From an uncultured Bacteroidales bacterium (GTDB lineage: Bacteria > Bacteroidota > Bacteroidia > Bacteroidales > Muribaculaceae): a stretch of 64,000 bases of DNA. A model generated the notes under the pieces. That model worked only from the letters and a program-made list of their open reading frames with translations, did no database searches and was not told where the DNA came from. The stretch covers positions 186,001-250,000 of the forward strand of contig CADBBK010000001.1 in the NCBI GenBank assembly GCA_902792895.1. Direction: 5' to 3'. Below, piece by piece: positions 43,986 through 51,453 of this stretch. Position 1 is the first letter of the stretch. Each line of letters opens with the position of its first letter. The position numbers and the translations under genes were made by a program.

Positions 43986-44627
43986 CTAGAAGTCAAACTT
44001 CATGGCCGGCACGCCCAGGTAGGTGCTGTCATCCTTGGGTTGCGTCATGAGCACACTGTTGGCCCCCAAGGTCACCCCATTGCCGATGGTCATGCCCTGC
44101 AGCACGACGCTGGCAACACCCAGCAGATTGTTATCACCGATGGTGATGCCGCCAGAAAGATGGGCAGCCGGCATGAGGCCGTTGAAATCGCCGATGATGT
44201 TGTCATGCCCCACCACGACATGGTCATTAATGAGGTTGAAATTGCCCAAAACCACATCGCACGAAATCATGCAATCGTTCTGGATAATGTTACCCTCGCC
44301 CATCTTGACCGTCTTTTCATCCACTAAGAACAATGAGGGATCAATCAGGTTGGGGAAAGAAATGTTGGGGTTATTAATACTCTCACGGATGCGGCGCACC
44401 ACTTTGTTGTCGTTGATGGCGATGGCCACAGCCAAAGGCTTGTCACACTGCTCAATGAGTTCCATGCCTCCCAATACCTTGCCATAGCGGGAAACAGACA
44501 TGCCCTTGGGCTTAGTGTCATCAAAGAAGCCGACCAGGTGCCAGTCACCACCGTGACTGTTGATTCTGTCGATAAGACAAGCAACCTCCTTGCCGAAGCC
44601 TCCTGCTCCATAAATTCCAATATCCAT
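43986..44627 (-). CDS. NeuD/PglD-like sugar acyltransferase (single module)
   Basis: 213 residues. N-terminal Rossmann-like nucleotide-sugar-binding part (MDIGIYGAGGFGKEVACLID) and a C-terminal left-handed beta-helix of hexapeptide repeats (about 95-205) with the catalytic-type His in VVVGHDNIIGDF. PglD and NeuD transfer acetyl from acetyl-CoA to an amino or hydroxyl group of a sugar nucleotide. It follows the aminotransferase directly (41-base gap), so it likely N-acylates the amino sugar that enzyme makes. The C-terminus YLGVPAMKFDF matches the second half of the fused protein at 51454-52707, showing recent common origin. Acyl-ACP as donor instead of acetyl-CoA is possible in this locus. 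Confidence 0.9.
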   Translation of the reverse strand: MDIGIYGAGGFGKEVACLIDRINSHGGDWHLVGFFDDTKPKGMSVSRYGKVLGGMELIEQCDKPLAVAIAINDNKVVRRIRESINNPNISFPNLIDPSLFLVDEKTVKMGEGNIIQNDCMISCDVVLGNFNLINDHVVVGHDNIIGDFNGLMPAAHLSGGITIGDNNLLGVASVVLQGMTIGNGVTLGANSVLMTQPKDDSTYLGVPAMKFDF

Positions 44628-44668
44628 AATCTATCTTATTAAGTTGTAATATATTTCACTGATAATAC

Positions 44669-45811
44669 TTACTTGCGGCAGCACGAGATAATCTCACGCG
44701 CCACACGCTCGACATCCTCATCACTGACGCAGGGTCCGCTGGGCAGACACAGGCCCATCGAGAAGAGTTCCTCGCTCACACCATTGACAAATGCCGGAGC
44801 ACCGCTGAACACGGGCTGGGTGTGCATGGGTTTCCACAAGGGACGCGACTCAATGTTGCAGTTCTCGAGATGCAGCCTGATGGTGTCATAGTCGGTGCCC
44901 GTCTTGGCCTGGTCGATGAGAATGGTGTTGAGCCAGTAGTTGCTGTCGGAGCGCTCATCGGCATTGACATGGACGGTGATGCCATCCACGTCGCCAAACA
45001 GCTCCACATAGCGGTCGCACAGATGGCGATGATGAGCCAAGTGCTCATCGAGGACCGTCATCTGCCCGCGGCCGATGCCGGCGCAAATATTGCTCATGCG
45101 ATAGTTGTAGCCGATCTCCTTGTGCAGGTAATAGGGCACCGGTTCGCGCGCCTGGGTGGCATAGAACATGGTCTTCTTCTTAGTCTCGTCATTGGGGCAA
45201 ATCAAGGCACCGCCACCGCTGGTGGTAATCATCTTGTTGCCGTTGAAACTCATAATGCCGTAGTCACCGAAGGTGCCACAGAGCTGGCCACGGTAACGTG
45301 AGCCGAAAGCCTCGGCAGAGTCCTCAATAACAGGTATCTCATAGCGCTTGGCTATCTCCATGATGTCGTCAATCTTGGCGGGCATACCATAGAGATAGAC
45401 GGGGATGATGGCTTTGGGCTTGCGTCCAGTCTTGGCTATGCGGTCCTTGATGGCCTCCTCAAGCAAGTTGGGATCGATGTTCCAGGTGTCAGGCTCACTA
45501 TCCACAAACACAGGAGTGGCACCCTGATATGCGATGGGGTTGGCACTAGCCGAGAAAGTCATCGACTGACAAATCACCTCGTCACCAGGGCCTACACCCA
45601 GATTGACCAACGCAAGATGTATGGCCGCAGTACCCGAACTGAGTACCACCACACGCTTGTCCTCGCCACACAGCTGCTCCAAGTCCTGCTCAAATGCATT
45701 GACATTGGGGCCGAGGGGCACCACCCAATTGGTATCGAATGCCTCCTGAATGTATTTCATCTCCTGTCCGCTCATGTGAGCGAGGCAAAGTAAAATCCTG
45801 TTGTTTGCCAT
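44669..45811 (-). CDS. DegT/DnrJ/EryC1/StrS sugar aminotransferase (PglE-like)
   Basis: 380 residues. PLP-dependent transamination of a 4-keto (or 3-keto) sugar nucleotide. Conserved SSGTAAIHLALVNLGVGPGD (58-77), the PLP-contact EDSAEAFGSRYRG (163-175) and the Schiff-base Lys in MSFNGNKMITTSGGG (K193). The GNKMITTSGGGAL phrase and overall layout fit the UDP-4-amino-4,6-dideoxy-sugar aminotransferases such as PglE. It pairs with the following PglD/NeuD-like acyltransferase. The 4,6-dehydratase (PglF type) that would supply its substrate is not in this window. Confidence 0.93.
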   Translation of the reverse strand: MANNRILLCLAHMSGQEMKYIQEAFDTNWVVPLGPNVNAFEQDLEQLCGEDKRVVVLSSGTAAIHLALVNLGVGPGDEVICQSMTFSASANPIAYQGATPVFVDSEPDTWNIDPNLLEEAIKDRIAKTGRKPKAIIPVYLYGMPAKIDDIMEIAKRYEIPVIEDSAEAFGSRYRGQLCGTFGDYGIMSFNGNKMITTSGGGALICPNDETKKKTMFYATQAREPVPYYLHKEIGYNYRMSNICAGIGRGQMTVLDEHLAHHRHLCDRYVELFGDVDGITVHVNADERSDSNYWLNTILIDQAKTGTDYDTIRLHLENCNIESRPLWKPMHTQPVFSGAPAFVNGVSEELFSMGLCLPSGPCVSDEDVERVAREIISCCRK

Positions 45812-45835
45812 AATGTGATATATCTTTTTTAGTTA

Positions 45836-46414
45836 TTATTCAATGTTTTCTGGAGCATGACCTGGATAAACGGTACGGGTCATTGCCAAGTCGCGGATCA
45901 AGGCCTCGCTTAGAGCCGCTTGGGCCTTATCGGAATGCGGCAGATTAGTCACCATCTTCACTCCGGGGATGAAGCAATCACCTGTAAATATCACTTCGTC
46001 GGTCATCCATGTCACGCAATCGGGACTGTGGCCGGGCGTCATCAACGCCTGGATGGTCACGTCGTCGAACAGCTGTACCTTATCGCCATTGCTCACAAGT
46101 TTGACGCTATCGGGCGAATCCAGCACTACAGGGTCTCCGTAGTATCGCGAGAAGTTCAACTTGTCACTCAACAGGCCCTCAAGGCCCGACTGGCAAGTAT
46201 AGACCGTCAACCGCGGAAATAGCGTTATCATGTGGTTCAAGCCGTAGATGTGGTCAAAATGGGCATGCGTCAGCAATACCCCGCACAATTCGCCGTCGAT
46301 GTGCGGCAGCAGACGGTCCACATCACCGCAATCCACCAGCCATGTCCTGCGGTCACTGGTGAGGACATAACTGCATGAGTTGTAGATGCTATTGACGACT
46401 TGGACGATTTTCAT
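45836..46414 (-). CDS. metallo-beta-lactamase-fold hydrolase
   Basis: 192 residues. Zinc site LTHAHFDHIYGL (HxHxDH at 50-55), later His in MTPGHSPDCV, Asp in FTGDCFIPG and the C-terminal His in VYPGHAPENIE: the glyoxalase-II/RNase-like MBL set. Short, single-domain. Members of this type hydrolyse thioesters or lactones, so a role as a type II thioesterase on ACP-bound intermediates is plausible given the neighbours but is inference. The start at 46414 (MKIVQVVNSIYNSCSYVL) follows the ATP-grasp gene after 17 bases. Confidence 0.88.
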   Translation of the reverse strand: MKIVQVVNSIYNSCSYVLTSDRRTWLVDCGDVDRLLPHIDGELCGVLLTHAHFDHIYGLNHMITLFPRLTVYTCQSGLEGLLSDKLNFSRYYGDPVVLDSPDSVKLVSNGDKVQLFDDVTIQALMTPGHSPDCVTWMTDEVIFTGDCFIPGVKMVTNLPHSDKAQAALSEALIRDLAMTRTVYPGHAPENIE

Positions 46415-46431
46415 TGCCGCATCAAGGTTAG

Positions 46432-47532
46432 TTACTGTGCATGAAGATAGAACTTCATGTCCCTATCAAACTTTTTCTGATATGTCTGAACCCTGGAACA
46501 CTCAACATGAGACGCCAGTTCCATTACTTCATCAAGATTATCTTCGAACATCGGGCCAGCCAACATCTGCGGAGCCTCAATACTCGGCTGAAGATTGAAC
46601 TCGATGAACAGGGGCTCACCATCGGGCAAAACGGTAAAATCCCATCCAACCAGATCAAAATAGGGCAAGCGCTTGTGCATTCTAAGTATAGTTTGGACGA
46701 CCTTGTCGTAATTCGGTATCACCAAATCGTTGACGCCTGTTTCGGCACTAAGCGAAGTTATCTTCATATTTTTGAATCGGTATACCTTATCATCTACACG
46801 GCCGTCAGGAAGTACACGACACATTCCCCCACCCTTAGAGACATTGTCCTTGATAGCTCCTTTGCTACCAAAACGCAAGAAGGAATAAGGATATAAGAAC
46901 TGGTAAGAACCATCGCGCCTGCGATAGGAAAACAGACGCATCGAGTTCAACGATGTAGGATTTACCCTTTGAATATCAGGATGCTGGCTGACTTTTTCCT
47001 GAATGATGAAATTGAAAGCATACTGGTTCAGAAGTGCCATCAAAGCATCGGTATCCCTTGTGCTGATTTGGGCCACGCCGTCACCGTTACAAGTCTGGAC
47101 GGTGGGCTTGATAATCATATCTCCATCAAATTGCTGTATGAGCTTTACCGCGTCATCTTGCTTGATTTCTTCCCCCTCATGATAGTAGTGGCCGTTGATA
47201 TTCTTGACCACGCTCAGAGGCTGCCGGACTTCTGGAAACAGTTCATTATAAATGTTCTTATCCAGGTAAGCATCGATAAAATCAAAACGGTTGAGCGCCG
47301 GCAAGACAAAGAAATAGTACACATCCATCGAGATGTATCGATCACTATGAATCCCACTAAGACGGGAATAATAGTCATCAAACATCATCGAGACTTTGAA
47401 ACCACGCTGCTCAAAATAGGGAGACAATTCCTTCTTATGCGTTTTGTAGTCAAAGGCCTCGTCCATCACATGGTCTTTGAAGTACCATTCACCCCAATAA
47501 AACTCCTTATTTGTGTTAAGATATTGACTCAT
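46432..47532 (-). CDS. sugar-transfer-associated ATP-grasp protein
   Basis: 366 residues of the ATP-grasp family found in polysaccharide loci (ATPgrasp_ST type). Lys in the DMIIKPTVQTCNGDGV glycine-loop region, FIIQEKV (the adenine-binding strand), and the metal-binding end WDFTVLPDGEPLFIEFNLQPS. ATP-grasp enzymes activate a carboxylate as acyl-phosphate and join it to an amine or hydroxyl; in this family the partner is unknown. It could attach an amino acid or the locus's acyl acid to the glycan. Gap of 12 bases to the ketosynthase upstream and 17 to the MBL gene. Confidence 0.82.
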   Translation of the reverse strand: MSQYLNTNKEFYWGEWYFKDHVMDEAFDYKTHKKELSPYFEQRGFKVSMMFDDYYSRLSGIHSDRYISMDVYYFFVLPALNRFDFIDAYLDKNIYNELFPEVRQPLSVVKNINGHYYHEGEEIKQDDAVKLIQQFDGDMIIKPTVQTCNGDGVAQISTRDTDALMALLNQYAFNFIIQEKVSQHPDIQRVNPTSLNSMRLFSYRRRDGSYQFLYPYSFLRFGSKGAIKDNVSKGGGMCRVLPDGRVDDKVYRFKNMKITSLSAETGVNDLVIPNYDKVVQTILRMHKRLPYFDLVGWDFTVLPDGEPLFIEFNLQPSIEAPQMLAGPMFEDNLDEVMELASHVECSRVQTYQKKFDRDMKFYLHAQ

Positions 47533-47544
47533 AGCACTCAGGAT

Positions 47545-48609
47545 TTAGTATTCAATCACGTCAACCATCTTTACATCACCGGCATAGAATTCCATGCTGG
47601 CCCATGCCAGTCCCACACCGAAGCCACAGGCGAGGCAGTGCTTCTCGTCACTGCCTGACAACTGCTCACGGCACCTTGACACCATGGTCAAGGGGATAGA
47701 TGCACTGGTGACGTTACCGTATTCTTCGAGACAATAGGGCGTCTTCTCGGGCGGAATTTTAACTGCCTTGCGGATCTTCTCGTCGATGAACTTGTTAGCC
47801 TGGTGGAGCAGCAGCAAATCAACGGTAGCCACATCGATGTGGAACGTCTCAATCAAGCCTTTGAGGGAGTGAGGTGGTTGCTTGATGGCAAAACCGAACA
47901 CGTCCATACCATTGACAATCATGTCGATGCCACGGCGGAACACTCCAGGAGCCACTTCCTTTTCCTCCAACGCCTCGGGCGTCACAGGATTGCGCATGCC
48001 GCCATAAGGTGCCCAAACAGCATCAAAGCCACTGCCGTCAACGCCGTACATGAAGTTCATGGGACGTGAGTGCTCGGGGTCAAATTCCAATGCCGTCGCC
48101 GTGGCCGCATCACCGAACAGCGGACGCACCGTGGTGTCCCGCGGATTACGGTTCTGGGTATTGGTCTCGGCGGCCACAAGGATGGCACGCTTGAATGTGC
48201 CGTGGGACATGAGCGAGCCCACAATGCTCATGCCATAGACCCATCCCGAACAGCCAAACGGCAGGTCAAAGACGCAGCAGTCACTACGCAATTTCAGGCG
48301 ATCCTGCAGCACACAAGCCGTCTGTGGGGCGATGTAATCCCTTGACGTGCAGACGTAGGCAAAGCAGTCCACATCCTGAGCCGACCAGCCCATGTTGGCA
48401 AGCAGCGTTTCCACAGCCTTGACAGTGAGGTCGGATGCCGTAGTGCCCGCATCGACCTTGTGATGCCGTTCGATGCCCGTCGATGCAATGACCTTGCGGG
48501 CCTCGTTCTCATCCTTGTAGATGGGCAGGGTGAGGTTATCCTCAACCGTTGCGGGGACACAGGCGCTCATTCCCGCGATGCGCACATTGTTTATCGTTAA
48601 TTGTGACAT
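47545..48609 (-). CDS. 3-oxoacyl-ACP synthase III family protein B
   Basis: 354 residues from the ATG at 48609 (MSQLTINNVRIAGMSACVPA). The frame opens at 48711, inside the ligase gene, but homology begins at MSQ. Full triad: Cys in LPFGCSGWVY (C120), His in LLLHQANKFI (H269), Asn in EEYGNVTSAS (N299). It shares MSACVP, GMRNPVTPE and GMDVFGFAIKQ-type phrases with ketosynthase A, so both belong to a locus-specific KASIII branch rather than being housekeeping FabH. It follows the acyl ligase by 16 bases. Confidence 0.93.
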   Translation of the reverse strand: MSQLTINNVRIAGMSACVPATVEDNLTLPIYKDENEARKVIASTGIERHHKVDAGTTASDLTVKAVETLLANMGWSAQDVDCFAYVCTSRDYIAPQTACVLQDRLKLRSDCCVFDLPFGCSGWVYGMSIVGSLMSHGTFKRAILVAAETNTQNRNPRDTTVRPLFGDAATATALEFDPEHSRPMNFMYGVDGSGFDAVWAPYGGMRNPVTPEALEEKEVAPGVFRRGIDMIVNGMDVFGFAIKQPPHSLKGLIETFHIDVATVDLLLLHQANKFIDEKIRKAVKIPPEKTPYCLEEYGNVTSASIPLTMVSRCREQLSGSDEKHCLACGFGVGLAWASMEFYAGDVKMVDVIEY

Positions 48610-48625
48610 TATATCTAATGTATAG

Positions 48626-50095
48626 TTATTTCTTGAGTTTGAGTCGCTGGATTTTACCTGACGACGAACGGGGTATGCGGTCAATCCACTCCCACTCGAC
48701 AGGAATCTCATGGGGAGGCAGTACCCCGCACAGGGCAGTCTTAATCTGCTCGATAGTCAAGGAGCAGCCAGCCTGCTGCAGATATGCCTTGGGCACTTCG
48801 CCCAACACCCCATTGGGGTCGGGAACTGCCACACAGGCACAGTCGGCAACCCCGAGTGCACGGATGGCGTCCTCGATTGTAGCAGGGCTCACCTTCTCAC
48901 CGCCGATGTTGATGAGTTCCTTCTTGCGACCAGTGAGGTAAAAAAGTCCATTGCAGTCGCGATGTCCCCAATCGCCGGTGCGGAACCAGTCACCATAGTA
49001 AGCTTCGGCATTATCCTGAGGGAGGAAATAGGACGATGTCACCATATTGCCGCGGACGCATAATTCGCCGTCAACACCGTCGGCAACGGGAACACCCTCG
49101 TCGTCCATCACGCAAACCTCGACCTGGCTTGATACCGGTCGGCCGATGGAATCCAGATTTGCAGCACTCTCGTGCAGTTCGGTAAAAATAGCACGAGATG
49201 CCTCGGTAAGGCCATAGTGGACGCACAGGCGGGTATCGGGGAACAACTGCATGAGTAACTGTTTGTCCTCGAGCGGCAAAGCTGCGCTACCCACCTCGAT
49301 ATAGCGCAATTGGTTAGAGAACTTGCCAATGCGCGTTCCGCTCAGTCGCTTGATGTATTGCCACACAGCGGGCACCATGCCGAACCCCGTCACATGCTCC
49401 TTTTCAATGACGGAGAAAAATGCCTTTAGGTTAGCAAAATTGCCGACAAGCACAATGATACCGCCGGCCATGAGCATGCAACGCAGACGCCCAAGCCCGA
49501 AGGAATGACTCAAAGGCAAGCCCAGAGCCTCGACATCGTCATCGGTGTTGCCGATAAAAGCATTGATGTTGCAGGCAGAGCCGGCAATATTGGCATGGGA
49601 AAGACAAACGCCCTTGGGAGCACCTGTGGTTCCTGTGGTGAACATGATATCGGCCACATCGTTAGCCGCTACCTCTGGCAGATGGAGAGAAGATTCTCCC
49701 TCAACTGCAGGCAGTTTCACCTCGTCGAGAGCAATAGTACGGCATTCAACCGAAGTGGTTAGCGTGCCGAATACTGCAGCAGGCTCTACCAAGCCCATGA
49801 TGTAGTCCATCCTATCGACGGGCGAGGACGGGTCAACGACAACGTTGACTATGCCCAAGAGGTGCGCTCCGAAATAGAGGTAAACGAACTCCAGCTCTTT
49901 GCTGGCCGACAACACGATGCGGTCGTCCTTTGTGATGCCCATAGACTGCAAATAGCATGCACCTGCCTCAATTCCCATTGCCAACTGGCTATAGGTAATA
50001 CGACGTTCTCCCGCCACAAGGGCTAACTTGTGGGGGGTGCGGGTTGCATGGCCTGCTATGCGACAGAGCACAAGGCTGTGGCTGGCATCAAGCAT
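48626..50095 (-). CDS. AMP-forming acyl-CoA/acyl-ACP ligase
   Basis: 489-residue ANL-family adenylating enzyme. P-loop-like motif MFTTGTTGAPKGVCLS (151-166), YGLTEASRA (A5 motif), GDWGHRDCNGLFYLTGRKKELI (A7-A8) and the catalytic Lys in RSSSGKIQRLKL near the C-terminus. It adenylates a carboxylic acid and passes it to a phosphopantetheine thiol. Its start overlaps the end of the ACP3 gene by 8 bases, so ACP3 is the likely acceptor. The acid is not readable; the size and neighbours suggest a short or hydroxylated acid rather than a long fatty acid. Confidence 0.92.
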   Translation of the reverse strand: MLDASHSLVLCRIAGHATRTPHKLALVAGERRITYSQLAMGIEAGACYLQSMGITKDDRIVLSASKELEFVYLYFGAHLLGIVNVVVDPSSPVDRMDYIMGLVEPAAVFGTLTTSVECRTIALDEVKLPAVEGESSLHLPEVAANDVADIMFTTGTTGAPKGVCLSHANIAGSACNINAFIGNTDDDVEALGLPLSHSFGLGRLRCMLMAGGIIVLVGNFANLKAFFSVIEKEHVTGFGMVPAVWQYIKRLSGTRIGKFSNQLRYIEVGSAALPLEDKQLLMQLFPDTRLCVHYGLTEASRAIFTELHESAANLDSIGRPVSSQVEVCVMDDEGVPVADGVDGELCVRGNMVTSSYFLPQDNAEAYYGDWFRTGDWGHRDCNGLFYLTGRKKELINIGGEKVSPATIEDAIRALGVADCACVAVPDPNGVLGEVPKAYLQQAGCSLTIEQIKTALCGVLPPHEIPVEWEWIDRIPRSSSGKIQRLKLKK

Positions 50096-50318
50096 GTTTG
50101 AGCATGTTCACTTCATCGACCAGCGACTTGACCGATGTGAGGTCAAACAGGTCTTCGAGCGGGAACTCGACTTCAAGTTCCTGTTCAATGGTGCTAATGA
50201 TGGCAAGGTTGCCGACAGAATCCCACTCGGGGATGTCCCCCGAAGAGAGCGTGTCGGTAATCACGCCTGGATCAACATTCAGTACCCGGGCGATGATTTC
50301 CTTAACCTGGTTCTCCAT
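50088..50318 (-). CDS. acyl carrier protein 3 (coupled to the acyl ligase)
   Basis: 76-residue ACP from the ATG at 50318 (MENQVKEIIARVLNVDPGVI). The site is EWDSVGNL: standard Asp-Ser with Val in place of Leu, attachment Ser34. Overlaps the ligase start by 8 bases. Its upstream neighbour is ACP4, only 22 bases away, so two ACPs of different types (WDSV and WSSL) are made together. Confidence 0.9.
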   Translation of the reverse strand: MENQVKEIIARVLNVDPGVITDTLSSGDIPEWDSVGNLAIISTIEQELEVEFPLEDLFDLTSVKSLVDEVNMLKHA

Positions 50319-50340
50319 GAGAGTGAATGATAACGGGAAG

Positions 50341-50571
50341 TTACTGTTGCTTTTCAACAATGTTGAACAAGTCCTGAATAGTATCAGAACTCAGGATGTC
50401 GTTACCCTTGATTATAACGTCATACTCATCATCCACCATAGCGATAATCGACAAAGCGGTCAACGAAGACCACTCGTCGAGTTGCTTGAAGTTTGTCTCG
50501 GCAGTAAATAATGCTGCATCGGTATCATCGAACTGAGCAGCGAAGTTTTCAATAAATTCGTGAATATCCAT
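50341..50571 (-). CDS. acyl carrier protein 4 (SSL-type)
   Basis: 76 residues. Site EWSSLTALSIIAMVDDEYDV, almost identical in layout to ACP2 (EWSSLVALSVIAMIDEEYDV), with attachment Ser36 and the DSL Asp replaced by Ser. It begins the first acyl operon, directly after the promoter at 50631-50660. The pairing of SSL-type ACPs with each of the two ketosynthases suggests each carries the extender or product for one KASIII. Confidence 0.88.
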   Translation of the reverse strand: MDIHEFIENFAAQFDDTDAALFTAETNFKQLDEWSSLTALSIIAMVDDEYDVIIKGNDILSSDTIQDLFNIVEKQQ

Positions 50572-50630
50572 ATTTATCCTTGGTGTCCTTTTGTCACACT
50601 AATCAAACCATCATTTGCAAAATTGATGCG

Positions 50631-50660
50631 CAAAAGTACTTCTTATTTCCAAATCAGCAA
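50631..50660 (-). promoter_or_regulatory. promoter of the first acyl operon (ACP4 to NeuD)
   Basis: On the minus strand TTG (50660-50658) and TACTTTTG (50638-50631) with a 19-base spacer, about 60 bases before the ACP4 start. It lies inside the locus, after the SDR gene, giving the acyl genes a transcription start apart from the glycosyltransferases. Confidence 0.6.
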
Positions 50661-50676
50661 AAAAAACATCTAAAAA

Positions 50677-51435
50677 CTATATCGAGAAACCGCCATCGAT
50701 CACCAAATCGTGCCCTGTCAGCCAACTAGCGGCATCGCTCAAGAGATAGACAGCACCATTGGCCACATCCTCAGGACGGCCATAACGTCCCAGCGGGTAA
50801 CGCTTGGCATCCTCGGCCAACTGCTCCTCGGTGATAGTGCCACGGTGAATAAGAGGCGTATCGACCATACCAGGGCAGATGCTGTTGACGCGCACTCGAC
50901 GCGAGGCATACTCACGGGCAGCATATTTCATTACGGAGTTCAAAGCAGCCTTAGATGCGCCATACACACCGTTACCCGGCATAAAGCTGTGGGTGCCGCC
51001 AATCGATGCAATCAGCACGACCGAAGCGCCCTTGACTAAAAGTTTCTTTTTATACATCAGACGCAGCAGTTCAACGGGAGCAAAGAAATTGATGTCGAAC
51101 ATCTCATCAAATTTCTCGCGTGAGCCGAACTGCAGCGGCAGTGTCGTCGAGTTACCGGCACACAGGACAGCACCGTCGAGCGATGGCAGTGAAGAGACCA
51201 GCTGCTTGACATCGTCTTCGTTAGTCAGGTCGGCAGAAAACTGCAAGTGGCCTTCCACGTCAGCGTTCAGCTGATTGAAGCAGTCTTGCAAACGCTCCTG
51301 GTCTCGTGCGGTCACAACCACGCGGGCACCCATGCGGGAACAAGTGATTGCGGTTTCACGACCAATGCCCGATGACGCTCCGGTCACCAGCACAGTCTTT
51401 CCCATCAGGGAAAAGGGATTATAGGTTGTATCCAT
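50677..51435 (-). CDS. SDR family oxidoreductase (FabG-like ketoreductase)
   Basis: 252-residue classical short-chain dehydrogenase. NAD(P)-binding TGASSGIG (18-25), LCAGN, catalytic Ser144 (IASIGG), Tyr158 and Lys162 (YGASK), and the C-terminal YLLSDAASWLTGHDLVIDGG. VTARDQ with Arg after beta-2 suggests NADPH. Given two ketosynthases nearby it is a good candidate for the beta-ketoacyl reductase of the pathway, as in the viosamine island of Pseudomonas syringae. It lies at the end of the glycosyltransferase operon, 18 bases after the fused acyltransferase gene. Confidence 0.9.
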   Translation of the reverse strand: MDTTYNPFSLMGKTVLVTGASSGIGRETAITCSRMGARVVVTARDQERLQDCFNQLNADVEGHLQFSADLTNEDDVKQLVSSLPSLDGAVLCAGNSTTLPLQFGSREKFDEMFDINFFAPVELLRLMYKKKLLVKGASVVLIASIGGTHSFMPGNGVYGASKAALNSVMKYAAREYASRRVRVNSICPGMVDTPLIHRGTITEEQLAEDAKRYPLGRYGRPEDVANGAVYLLSDAASWLTGHDLVIDGGFSI

Positions 51436-51453
51436 AAGATTACTGATGGCTAT

